64,000 nucleotides of DNA. Source: Rotaria sordida. Taxonomy: Eukaryota > Rotifera > Eurotatoria > Philodinida > Philodinidae. Location: assembly GCA_905250125.1 (NCBI GenBank), contig CAJNOL010000756.1, positions 41,450 to 105,449 of the forward strand, in the 5' to 3' direction. Position 1 is the stretch's first letter. Each line of letters starts with the position of its first letter. The position numbers and the translations under genes are program-made. Below are positions 12,555-23,095 of this stretch, piece after piece. The notes beneath the pieces were generated by a model. It searched no databases. It was not told the origin of the DNA and saw only the letters and a list, made by a program, of their open reading frames with translations.

Positions 12555-13544
12555 TATATTCATATGTATAGATAAATACTGATAGATTCTTTAAATTAAT
12601 CCCTTCTATTAAACATATAAAAAAATTTTGAAGTATTTTGTAATTTATTTTCGTGATGGACTCAGTATTTCAAGGAACAAAACCGTGTTTCGAATGTGGG
12701 AGTGAATATGGTCGTCAAATCAATCATAATCACACATGCACACTCGATTAGTGGCCCAATCAAAACAGACTTTTGTTCAACAGCAAATAAAAAAAAAGAA
12801 TTCTTCATACAGAACATCATAAACTACTTTCGTGTCTTTGGTAATACTGTTTCATTCAACAATATATGTATGATTGATCATCCATGCTTATGACTATTAC
12901 TGTTCGATACTATCTTTCATAGGCAGTGAAACGATTCTAATCTAGAGGAGGGACAGAACTTCTCAGGAAGTAATAAAAGGACGACATAAAGAGTGGGGAA
13001 GGAGAGACGAATTTTATAGCTTTTTAATTCTAACTCTTATTAAAGAGATACTTGTAGTTCCAATATATTTTCAACAGTTTATTTTGTATACATCTTTGTA
13101 TAGACAAATGATAAAACTTTGAAATTCTTTCAAAAAATGCGCCATCAAATTTGTAAATTTTCCGCTATTTAGTTTTTGAATTTTACTGAATTCATTTAAA
13201 TCACAGAATTTCTCTGTTTGATAGCATAGAACACAATTTGAATCTTCTAAAAAAAATCCATGGTCTTGAAGAGTGAGCCCTCGTGCTCAATTGGCCTTCG
13301 TCCGAAGGGTATGGATGTATAATTAGCCTACCTACATCCACACCGACACCTTCCTGTATTGTCTTTGATCCTCTGCGTTTTTAAAGGGCTATTATAATGA
13401 TGACATGGTGAATGCTGAACTAGAAAAGGTTTTATTAATACAATAACTTCTTCAGAATCGAGAATAAGTAAATTAACTGAAACTAGCGAATTATTATTCG
13501 TCCCTTTAAATCATAATGTTCAAAAATATATAGTAACTAATAGA
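12555..13544. other. Non-coding stretch
   Basis: No gene recognised. Weak GT/CA hairpins occur near 12690-12745 and 13310-13350 (the latter contains CCTACATCCACACCGACACC). A small perfect stem CCTTCGTCCGAAGG lies at about 13296-13309. Confidence 0.4.
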
Positions 13545-14066
13545 TCATGATCGGCTTCCTTTGTACGCAATCCATTTGCACACGCATTCAATGAAGCGCT
13601 TGGCATAGATACAATCGACCCATTGTAACGGTAATTGATCATAACCGTAGTACGCACCAGCCAACTGACCATAAATAGCTGCCGTTGTATCGATATCGAT
13701 ACCTAGATTTACTGCTTCTAGAGCACCTTTCTCAAAGGTGCCTCTAACTCAAAAAGCCCATAATGCAGCTTTCAGAGAACTGACAACGTAGGCTTTTCCT
13801 CGTATTCCAATACCATAGTCTTTTGGCTTATTGAATGTTCCTTTGGCAACATTTTCAATCTCTGGATCCAAAGAACTGTTTTTGAACCATGTCTTCATCT
13901 CAGATAGATAATATGCTTCGCTCAGAAGTACCTTTTTATCAGTATTGTACATAATGGCTACAATAAGAGCTCCATAATAACGACATGCATAGTAGGCTTT
14001 CTTATCTCTGTGAGTAATTTTGCCACTGACTCCAGAGAATTCAACGGCATATTCCAGTTTTCGATA
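13545..14066 (-). pseudogene. ADP-ribosylglycohydrolase (DraG/ARH family), truncated pseudogene
   Basis: Read on the minus strand, the frame contains EYAVEFSGVSGKITHRDKKA, then ACRYYGALIVA, GIRGKAYVVSSLKAALWAF, an in-frame TGA at 13749-13751, and, still in frame, NLGIDIDTTAAIYGQLAGA ending at TGA 13545. These are the C-terminal conserved blocks of ADP-ribosylglycohydrolases, which remove ADP-ribose from proteins or small molecules. The metal-binding motif usually reads GDDxDT; here it is GIDIDT, so one Asp is lost. Homology stops abruptly at about 14066, next to the GT/CA hairpin at 14080-14175, so the N-terminal half (including its metal-binding Asp/Glu residues) is absent. Premature stop, truncation and motif decay all argue against function. 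Confidence 0.8.
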
Positions 14067-14079
14067 GAAAAATAGAAAT

Positions 14080-14180
14080 GTAGGTGTGAATGTGGGTGGG
14101 TATGTGGGATGAGTGTGGTGTGGGCGTAGATCTGCGTGTACTTAATCTCTTCAGTCCCCCCCCCCCCCAAACGTACACAC
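14080..14180. repeat. GT/CA-rich hairpin with a 13-C run
   Basis: GTGTGAATGTGGGTGGGTAT with similar GT-rich sequence continuing to about 14130, then a run of 13 C (14156-14168), then ACGTACACACTC. It abuts the point where the ADP-ribosylglycohydrolase remnant ends. Confidence 0.6.
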
Positions 14181-15109
14181 TCTTGTCACATAACACCTAT
14201 ATCATATTCTAATAAAGGATATGACGCATACTTCAATGTGAAGTTTTCATTTATTCTATTACATACACGTAAACATCTGCCAAAGACGAATCAAAACCAA
14301 AATAAGAGAAAAAACATATATATTTGGCAAGACACCCAGACTGTCACCTACGATCAAATGAATACATCGGTCATAACAAAGTTGTTGACAAAGTTATTCG
14401 GATACAATGTGCTCAATTAGGACGAATTTTCTAAAAAGTGAGAATTGAATGTTAAAAATGAAGATATCTTTTTTAAGAGCAAATGAAAAATTTTTTTGAA
14501 TAAATGACTCGAAATGATTCGAGTGAAACAGTCAAGTTAATGCTATCCAATTTCCGAGTCAGAGTCAATCAAAAAGAAGTGACTCTAGTCGACTCGATTC
14601 CGAATCACGACTCGGATTCATCCCGCTCTGCCCACACCCACGTTCACACTCACCAGTTAACTGAAATGTGTTCACGGTATATGTACTGAATCAATGCCGA
14701 TTCAAGACATGATCTGGTTCAATAANNNNNNNNNNNNNNNNNNNNNNNNNNNNNNNNNNNNNNNNNNNNNNNNNNNNNNNNNNNNNNNNNNNNNNNNNNN
14801 NNNNNNNNNNNNNNNNNNNNNNNNNATATGTACTGAATCAATGCCGATTCAAGACATGATCTGGTTCAATAAATATCAAACAATAATCATGCGTCTGATT
14901 CATAGAGAACCGAGCAAAGATGGTCGAAAAAATATCAGATCACAACTAAAAGATATTTAAATTCTACGAATCTAATATCTTTTCCAGGTATGGTCAAACC
15001 TGGAATTGGGTCTCTTTTTTGAAATAAAAATATAGAATGAACTTGAATGCAATAGACTTTTTCTACGATCTTAACATGAAAGAAAGTATTTGTCACTTTG
15101 ATATTCCGT
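14181..15109. other. Non-coding stretch containing an assembly gap
   Basis: No gene seen. A CA-rich patch lies at 14625-14655. The 100-N gap at 14726-14825 is described separately; the ORF spanning it is an artefact. Confidence 0.5.
14679..14872. other. 100-N gap flanked by an exact 47-bp direct repeat
   Basis: Bases 14679-14725 and 14826-14872 are identical over 47 bp (starting ATATGTACTGAATCAATGCC). Between them are exactly 100 N. The same arrangement and overlap length occur at 49760-49953. Confidence 0.95.
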
Positions 15110-16173
15110 TCAATCTTGAACGGATTCAATTGATATTGGTGCAACGTGATTACCATGTATCATCACATTGTTATGTCTCTTCCAACAACATTTTTGCCAC
15201 AACTTTTTGACAAAAATATGTCTGACTTGACCGCGAAATCGTCGCGATGAAAATAGAAACAAATAAAATGGTCCCTGAAATGAATCGATCATTGCATTAA
15301 TCTAGTATCAATCAGATAATCACTTACAGCATAATTCAAATAAAATAAGCAGCTGGTGATAGCCGAACAGAATTGCTCGATGGCTGTGCGAAGTACGTTT
15401 TCTGTGTCTTTTGATACATTTACTTCGTAGATCAGATAGATACCGAAAGGAATGGAGACAGAAACGAGAAATGCGACACGCGTGAGAATCATGGCCGTCA
15501 TTTGTAGATCGAGTCGCCGTCGAACTATTGGAACTTGACGTCGTATAATACGACGTACATTTCGATAAGCAAGCGCACTGAATATCGAGGAGATCACTAG
15601 CGGCAGGATACCGTTGAGGAACAACAGATAACCGATGGAAAAGTATAAACGAAAAGCTTTGTTCGAAATATCACACCCATTCGTGAGCAATCTTTCGTAG
15701 AAAATTGTGAATGGGATGCTATGTAAAAGCCAAACAAGCACATTGATAAATGTGAGACGTTGAGCCAGTTTTAATGTACTCTTTCGACGAAGAGAAAATT
15801 CATGACTGGTCGCTAGATATTGATCGATGGCTTCGAAACAAATCGTAGTCAGAGAGGTTAATACAGATATTTCAAGCAGTGTTGACCGAATTTTACAGAT
15901 GATAATTGAGCGACCCAATAGATCGATATTGGACCCGTACAAAAAGATACGAAATATGAAGATATTCAACAGTACACCACAGTCCGCAACGGATTCTACG
16001 ATCAGATAAAAAGCAGACTGATTACCCCGGAATATTTTCAAAAATGCGAAGATAATGATACTAAATATATTGCCTATGAGTCCACCAATCATGGAAATAT
16101 AACTAGTATATAGTATCAATTGTTGAGAAACATATACAATCGTTTGAGAGATGAATAAAATAGATTCACTCAT
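15110..16173 (-). CDS. Rhodopsin-like seven-transmembrane receptor (rotifer GPCR family)
   Basis: Two exons on the minus strand: 16173-15328 and 15274-15110, joined across a 53-bp intron (GTAAGT donor, TTTCAG acceptor, phase 0), giving 336 residues. ATG 16173 is the first Met in frame; the frame opens ten codons earlier without an ATG. Seven hydrophobic segments are visible, starting with MIGGLIGNIFSIIIFAFL and ending YLNYA, then GPFYLFLFSS after splicing. The DRY-equivalent after TM3 reads AIDQYLATS, typical of the expanded rotifer FMRFamide-receptor-like family. The extracellular Cys residues expected for the TM3-ECL2 disulfide are present (ICKIR and NGCDIS). Exon 2 supplies TM7 and a basic Cys-containing tail (KLWQKCCWKR). 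The ligand is unknown. Confidence 0.82.
15275..15327 (-). other. 53-bp intron of the GPCR gene
   Basis: GTAAGT...TTTCAG on the minus strand. Without splicing, the frame would stop 14 codons later, inside TM7. Confidence 0.8.
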
Positions 16174-17182
16174 TGTGTACGGAGACTTTGCTTTTTGCAA
16201 CAATTACCAGCTTAAAAAAGTTTTTACTTTGCTGTCTTTTGATATTTAATATGCTCCTTTAGCTCTTTTTGATTTATAAGGAAGTTTGACGAGAAACATT
16301 AGTTCAGAGTTCTAATTGGCAGAGCGGTCTTTATCAGTTCTCTTTCTTTTTTGTGGATGCAGACGTATATGTCTTTTTTTTTCTTCTCGTTCACGTTCGC
16401 AAAGAAGCAAGCGAACAGATAGAGATCGCTCTGTTGGTTACAATTCTGCATCAGTTATTTGCTGATATTTTGTGAATGAGTATGTCAGACGTCAAGGATT
16501 CTTCTCAATTACATATTCAGCATAGTGTAAAACAATCATGACATCATTCGTTCAAGCATAGATTTTTATATAATCGTTTTCTCGTGTCCACATAGCATGA
16601 TTAATTGGACAGTGTTAGATTTTCATTCTCGATATCTATATGGAAGGATGGAGTTTAACCTATTATTTCATGAGATTTTTCGAATGATGTTTTCTGAAAA
16701 ATGCATGCTTCTTGGAGCAGATCTGTTGATACATTGTTACAAGCAAAAAGAACGTATATAAGATTCTTGATAATATAAAACGAAAGTACTTCATAAGAGT
16801 AATTTCATTGTTTATCGACGTTGTCAATAGAATCACGAAAGAAGCTTTATCCTTTGCTATTTTGAAAAAAAACTTCTGACTCCCTCGCTCCCCTCCTCCA
16901 AATAGAAGATCATGGTCTTCTATTGTGGAAATTCACATCATGTTTCTTTTGAGTAGCCTTCTAATATGGCTTTTACGATAAAAACTTACTATTTATTTTC
17001 GATATTTGCTGCTCTTGTTTTTCTAGCTCAGCAGGTCAAAATTGAAATGTGTCGTGGTTTTTAAGTTACTGATAATGATGAATTAGTTCGAGTGACTTAT
17101 TTTCAAACTATGATGCCTTTTTTTTTCATTTCATTTCAATTCATATAGTTTAGTTTCTTTAAATCAAAGACATCCTTAATTA
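16174..17182. other. Non-coding stretch with a possible signal-peptide exon
   Basis: At 16966 (+) an ATG opens a 33-codon frame, MAFTIKTYYLFSIFAALVFL then AQQ, which looks like a signal peptide. It ends at a TAA with no domain after it, and only a weak GTCAAA donor follows. It may be an orphan first exon cut off by the element at 17183, or chance. Confidence 0.25.
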
Positions 17183-18033
17183 CCATGCGGCTCAATTAAT
17201 ATTCTCTTCATGTATTTCTTACTTTGAACTATTATAGTTTGCTTTTTGATTCAATAATGAGCATATAGAAAGAAATTATGGACTACACTCCATTGGATGA
17301 GATATTAATCATTAATAACAAATAATCAAAAATACATCAGAAATAAAAAGCTTTTACCAGTTTTTTCAATATGTTGCGACTATAAAAATAAATTAAAAGA
17401 AATGATTATATATTCTGATAGATCTTTTCAAACTCTGTTGCCTTACATATTTATCTTTAGTCTTGCCTCTGTCTATTATATAAAATAGTTAACTACATTG
17501 AACACGTTCTCATTTGGCGAGGATACAAATCTGCATTTTTGAATTTTTCAAATTATTTTTACTATGGAAATAAAGGCGCATAAAAGTAATTATAGATTCT
17601 GATAATGCTTCAATTGCTCTATCAACCAATATGTTTATATGTTGTCTGGCGATAGTCCACTACAGAAAATAAATTGAAGACAATAATAGAAATGTATAGG
17701 ATGATGGAAAACTGCACGCGCTATCAAAATATATAATTGCTTTGTAGAAACTTTCCGCTATAGGAATCATAATTTGAAAACAAGAATTAAAAAAAGTAGC
17801 TAGAAAAGTGCAGATTTTCATTTTTACCAAATAAGCATTTAGTGAAAAGAAATAGCATTTTTTTTTCTGATGTATTTTTAGTTGTTTGACTTTTATTTGT
17901 TATTAATGATTAATATATCATCCGATTGCAGTGTATTCTGTACTTTCTCTCTATATACTCATTATTGAAAAAAAGCAAACTATAATAGTCTAAAGTAAGA
18001 AATACATAGGGGACATATCAATTGAGCCGCAGG
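17183..18033. mobile_element. TA-flanked element with long terminal inverted repeats (851 bp)
   Basis: Left end CCATGCGGCTCAATTAATAT; right end on the opposite strand CCTGCGGCTCAATTGATATG. The inverted repeats cover about 165 bp each (17183-17345, 17865-18033) and share CTATTATAGTTTGCTTTTT and TTAATCATTAATAACAAATA-like blocks. TA sits at 17181-17182 and 18034-18035. No transposase ORF. Confidence 0.78.
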
Positions 18034-20414
18034 TAATATATATAGAAACTAAAAGAGAAATCGATGAAAACCATGGATAATCTCGCAAAGTATCAATATA
18101 TTTTTGAAATTAACACAAAATACTTATATAATTTCCAAACAACTTATTTGAAAGACATGGCCTTCTATTCAGAGGATTTACTTGAAATATTTACAGAGTG
18201 AGAACAGACCGAATTTCTAGCCCATGTAGCCATAAAACATATTTTTGACGCGTTTAAACGCGTCTGGAATTGAAACAGCCTCCAAACGCATTGAAATGTG
18301 TCCATCATATGGGTGTTTGAACGCGTTGCAAAGTATTGCATGCGTTCAGAGGCGTTTCGTGACTAAAACTCATAACAACTGATTTACATTAGTTTGTAAA
18401 CGCGTTTTAACGCGAACAGTTTTATTTTTGCAGCGGAATGCGTTCAATACTGGAAATAATATTAACTTAGACACGTTTCAATGCAATTGCTTTTACTTTT
18501 GCATCCGAACGTGCTTACGCTTTATGCAACTAATGCTTTTGAGTTCCAATCGTGCATGTAAATGTAGTTTCTTTTTCTATTTTGCATAGGCAAGATGCAT
18601 CGGAACGCATTTATAGCTGCAAGTTCATATAGTACCATCAATAATGCAGATTATCTCGTCGTATTACACGTGACTAGATCTCGAACAGTAAACTGAACTA
18701 CATGTTTCCTATTCAAAAAAGCATAAAATTATACAGTTAAATATATAGACGATGTATTCAAGTCTTACTGCGTTTCAAATTCTTAAAAAGGACTCTTTTT
18801 GATAATCTGCAATTTAAAATATTAGTGGCTAGCATTGCATGAAACAGAATATAAACACAAATAGTTGGATACGAGAAATCTCATCATATTTGTGTTTATC
18901 ATATAAAGTCATGAAGACTTAGTTAATCTATGAAATAGAAATAGATGAGTACACGTATCAAATTTTGAAATGTACAGAACATTCATTCAAAAACGGTATT
19001 ACAACAATATTATTTTGTTACAAGTCACTACCATCACTTTTTTTTCACGAAATCAATTTCACTCTTGTATAGCACATACGTTACACGTTGCAATTTAAAT
19101 TTCAAAATAAATAAAATTTAAATGTTAAGCAAAAATGTTCACTTAAATTCAAACATGAAGTTCAAAGTTAGTTTCCATGTAAACCTATTAGAGATACAAA
19201 CAGATAAGAAGTAGAAGAAACAAAAGAATCTAGATGTAGCTCAGACACAATGGTAGAGTTGCTTTCAAACACAACTTGAAACAGAACTGCGTCTGAATGT
19301 GGCTAAAACCAATTTAAAATAGCGTCTAAATGCGGTCCGAATACAAAATGCGCATTCAGACACTATTGACATCGTGCATTTAGATGCCTCCATGTGCAAC
19401 AAATATTTTATCTGGATTGGTTATGAACGCATTTACAATACATTTAATGTTTGTGTTAAAATCTACAGTTTTTTCTGCTTCTTCATATACGAATTCTTAC
19501 ACCAAAAAGAGTCATGTGTGATAGAAGAAACAAAATGTATATAATCGCCTACAAAATACTCAATTCTTTAAATTTATTTTCTTTAAGTTCTACTCATTTT
19601 TTTGAAAAGTAAATTTCATAAAATTTATCTTCACCTCGCTATGATTAAAAATTTCATTCAAAGTAAAAAATAAAAATAAAAAATAATTACTTAATTTGAA
19701 TTTAAAAAGACAAAAAAGTTAATATGCTGCATACATTCAGCATTTATTGAATAAGCAATTAATTATCGGAAAAGCCGTTTTTCTCGTATTCTGTGATCCA
19801 AAGACTATAATTATTATTTTTATAAAGTTAACCATATGTAACCGATGTCATGTATGGAATTTTAAGTGACACTGATAAATTAAAAAAATGAAAATATTTC
19901 CAAGTTTATATAATTTAATGAAGTAATTGCTATAAATTTTCGCTTGTCTCTGATCGTTAACGTCGATGTATCAGTTATGAGAATAAACTGAACTATTTTC
20001 TATAATTTCCTGTATTCCACTATCACTCTTATCGATATTGAGTGCACTGAAACACTGATAAAAGAGAAACGCACCGACTTTACTGATATGAATTTACTTT
20101 GAGAGTGACAATAGATTTTGAACTCGTAACTTCCTTGCTTTCGTCTTATACAATATTTAACATTCTTCAAGCAGAAAATCAAAAAATTCCATAGGCGACA
20201 AAAAAAGTCAGATTAAGATAAAAATCTATTAATTGTGAGAAAGAAAACTGTCGTGTATTGTATCTACTAGCACTTGATGGTGTAATGGATTAAGTCGAAG
20301 GTGAGTCTATACTGTGATATTTCAATAGCTTTTTGAAATTTTTTTTCATAAAAACAAATAGAAAAGTATTGAAATAGTTGAAACAATAGTTGAAAGTCAG
20401 AATATTGGACCCCA
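18034..20414. repeat. Non-coding stretch with degenerate AAACGCGTT-type repeats
   Basis: No gene recognised. Between about 18225 and 18560, and again (more diverged, mostly as the complement) between 19240 and 19440, words such as AAACGCGTT, GAACGCGTT, AAACGCATT and GCATTCAGACAC recur many times. GACGCGTTTAAACGCGTC at 18247-18264 is a perfect 18-bp palindrome. The two halves may be the arms of a decayed 1.2-kb inverted element. From 19450 to 20414 the sequence is plain AT-rich DNA. Confidence 0.4.
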
Positions 20415-21572
20415 TTATGCGTTTGATTTCAGTGGTTCTTGAATTTCTTTTATGCCAATAAGCAAGCCCGTCACTCTCTCGGGAAGACTTCTTAAATCTG
20501 TTCGACAATTGGGACATTTCTTTTGTTCCTCAAATGATCGTTTCAAACAGTCATAATGAAAAATATGACCCCATTTTGTAATGCAAGCTTTCGGAGTATG
20601 ATCTACGATTTCAACAATTAATTCAAGACATATTGAACATTCCTCATAATAAATTGTGACTGGTATATCTTTTCTTAGACCAACAGTCAGCTTATACAAT
20701 TTACTCAATTCATTTGGTTTTCCAACGATTTTCTCCCATATATAGCCCATAAAGGTTGTAAATTTTGTCTTGTAGTATTGATACCAGTCTTTTTCAAGAG
20801 TCAATGTTTTTTCGTCTATTTGATCCATCTGAAGCAGCATTCTTTGCATAAACTTTGTCCGCTTTTTCATTTGTTTCTGTCGAATGTTTTCATTAGTTTC
20901 ATCTTCATCGCTGTTGCTATCAGAATCAGCCAATACATCATCTGTATCCATATCGCCAAAAATGACATTGTTTACTTTCCTTAATATAGCTACAATTTCG
21001 GTATGTTGTTTGTTGGCTTCGATACATCGTTCACGAGTCATATTTGGTTGTTTACAATTTGTAAATACAATCGTACAGCGTGAAAATGCTTTTTCACCAA
21101 GTAATGCTTCGAGACTTTGTATATAAACTAATGTATCCTGACTCATTTGAGAAAAACGAATGACAAGAAATATCCAGTTATATCCAATGGATGAATAACA
21201 TATTAATTCACGAAAAAATAAAAGAAATGATTGTGTATTCTGATGAAAACGAACATCACCATATCCAACTGTATCTACGTATACAATTTTATTCCTTTGA
21301 TCAACATAATTTGAAATAGATGATGTTGTACCAATTATACTATCTATAGTACCAACACCAGCTGGAGTTTCCAACAATGATTTCTCCACACTACGATTAT
21401 AGCAGCAGTTAATCATTTTGGATTTACCTAGTTAGCACCAAGTAAATATGAGATCATAATCTTTTTTAGATTCAAAGAAAACCTTACCCACTCCTGTTGG
21501 ACCCAAAAACAAAAATCTCTTTAAGACAGTTGCTGTTGTTCCGTCAGGTGTAGCAGCAGTTACAGTTGCCAT
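20415..21572 (-). CDS. AIG1/GIMAP-like GTPase with C-terminal RING finger
   Basis: Two minus-strand exons, 21572-21488 and 21427-20415, separated by a 60-bp intron (GTAAGG donor; CTAAC branch-like sequence and CTAG acceptor), giving 365 residues. The intron splits the P-loop codons; splicing restores GPTGVGKS (residues 24-31). The G3 motif is DTVGYGD (80-86) and the G4-like region is FTNCKQ. AIG1-type GTPases bind GTP on membranes and often act in cell-survival or immune signalling. An acidic linker (DSDSNSDEDE) follows, then a RING-like domain (292-336) with CSIC, GHIFHYDC and CPNC. The third zinc ligand, normally Cys in CGHIFH, is Trp here (TKWGHIFH); a Cys five residues earlier might substitute. 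The combination suggests a GTP-regulated ubiquitin ligase, but E3 activity is doubtful given the missing ligand. Confidence 0.82.
21428..21487 (-). other. 60-bp intron interrupting the AIG1 P-loop
   Basis: GTAAGG...CTAACTAG on the minus strand. Removal joins GGAGTGG to GTAAATCC and yields GVGKS in frame. Confidence 0.8.
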
Positions 21573-22091
21573 TTTAGCAATAAAATATATGAAGAACTAA
21601 ATGTGTTGCTTTTATTCAGTATTTGCAAAAGTAAGTATCAGTATATCTGTTTAGAAAATGTTTTATTTATTCTGTAATTCTAAAGAAGAAGAGATATCAA
21701 ACAAGTGAGATAATATCAATTTGGCTTTTTCTTCTCATTGAGTTGACGACAGAGAGAGCAACCGATATGATACGTAAAACTATGTATCATTTTTGCTTTT
21801 CATGTTGTTTTCGTTGCTGACAGAGGAGAGAACGAATATAATTCGATAAGAAGCTTCAAACCTAATATATCGTTATCATCGACGAACGTTTCATGATATT
21901 TATGAGAACACAGATAGAAAAAAAATATGGAGAATCCAAAGTTTAAAACAATTCTTTATCAAAAATAATTTAAAAGCGATACAAATGATATTCCAAGATT
22001 AAGTAAGAATTTTCCTCTTCTGCTAGAAGACAAGAGTAATGACATGTTAGTTAGTTGCGTAACCAAAATTAGGTTAGTCCAGATTAAGTGT

Positions 22092-22242
22092 CGGGGTGGA
22101 GGTGGGGGTGTGAATGTGGCTGTGCGTGTGGATGTAAGGGTATAGGTGTGAGCGTGGATGTGGATTCTTCTACTCCTAGAGACACAAACACCTACACCCA
22201 CCCACATCCTCAACCCACACTCACATCCATCCACGCCCTGGA
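22092..22242. repeat. GT/CA-rich hairpin
   Basis: GGGGTGGAGGTGGGGGTGTG and following GT-rich sequence to about 22165, a short loop, then CACCTACACCCACCCACATCC and similar to 22240. The arms can pair imperfectly over about 55 bases. Confidence 0.65.
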
Positions 22243-22726
22243 TAAGATCATTCAATAGGTCTCTCACATGGAAAGAGATTTTCTTTGTAAGATAGAGTGG
22301 GACTCATTGTATGGCTGCAAATGCGGTGAATTAGTTAGTGCAGTACATTTGTGGCTTGGCAAGAGCGTGAATAAGCGATTGAACACATTAATTAGTCACG
22401 AACATATGAAACGAATTCATAACTATTACTAATCATGATTTATTGACTTTATTCGTTTCGACAGGCATGATTTCAAATATTCATTATTAGTTTGATCAAG
22501 TTATTGTACAACTGGTCTTCAAATAAAAATAAAAGTATTTGTCATTTTAGTATGTTTGATTTAAACTTTTTTTGTCATGTTTGATTAATCTAGATACAAC
22601 GATTTATTATGTAAAACATTCTTTCTTAAAATAAATGTAAATAATTTTGAAATACTTAATCGATTGGGTTTTAATTTTAATTGAAAATTTCTGCTGACTG
22701 ATTGGATCTTAACTCGAAAAAAGAGA

Positions 22727-22790
22727 AGGGTGTGGGTATCGTCGGTTTTTTTTGAATCACATTCACACCCACATCCACACCCTAGTTATC
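22727..22790. repeat. GT/CA-rich hairpin, short copy
   Basis: AGGGTGTGGGTATCGTCGG, a T-rich loop, then CACATTCACACCCACATCC and ACACCCTAG. Confidence 0.65.
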
Positions 22791-23095
22791 TCAATGTGTA
22801 AAAAAAAAGCCCATCAAAGAGACTGTAGGCAATTCTATAGATCTATTTTATGTCAAAAGGATATCTTGATGATTAGTTCAGGATGTTTTCTGAAGTTCAG
22901 AAATCAGACTGTAATAGTTCTTGAAAGTCAACTCATGGAATTGCACAATCAAACAATCAGCTTCAACTTCTTTCGATCAAATAGATTTTCAAAGATATTA
23001 TTTAGTCAATCTTTTATTTAATTCGATCAAGTTGACATTGATATAGAAAACAACAGTATCATCAATGACATCAAGACTATGTGTTCGAAAAAAAG

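Larger units (their letters stand above)
21573..23095. other. Non-coding stretch with two telomere-like hairpins
   Basis: No gene seen. Two GT/CA hairpins lie at about 22095-22240 and 22727-22790. The remainder is AT-rich. Confidence 0.5.

Noticed and set aside
14694-14960. ORF spanning the N gap
   Set aside because: The repeated peptide on both sides comes from the duplicated 47-bp contig overlap, not from a protein repeat.
21959-22267. 102-codon minus-strand ORF with CV.VSRSRRIHIHAHTYT-type sequence
   Set aside because: It is a translation of the GT/CA hairpin, not a gene.
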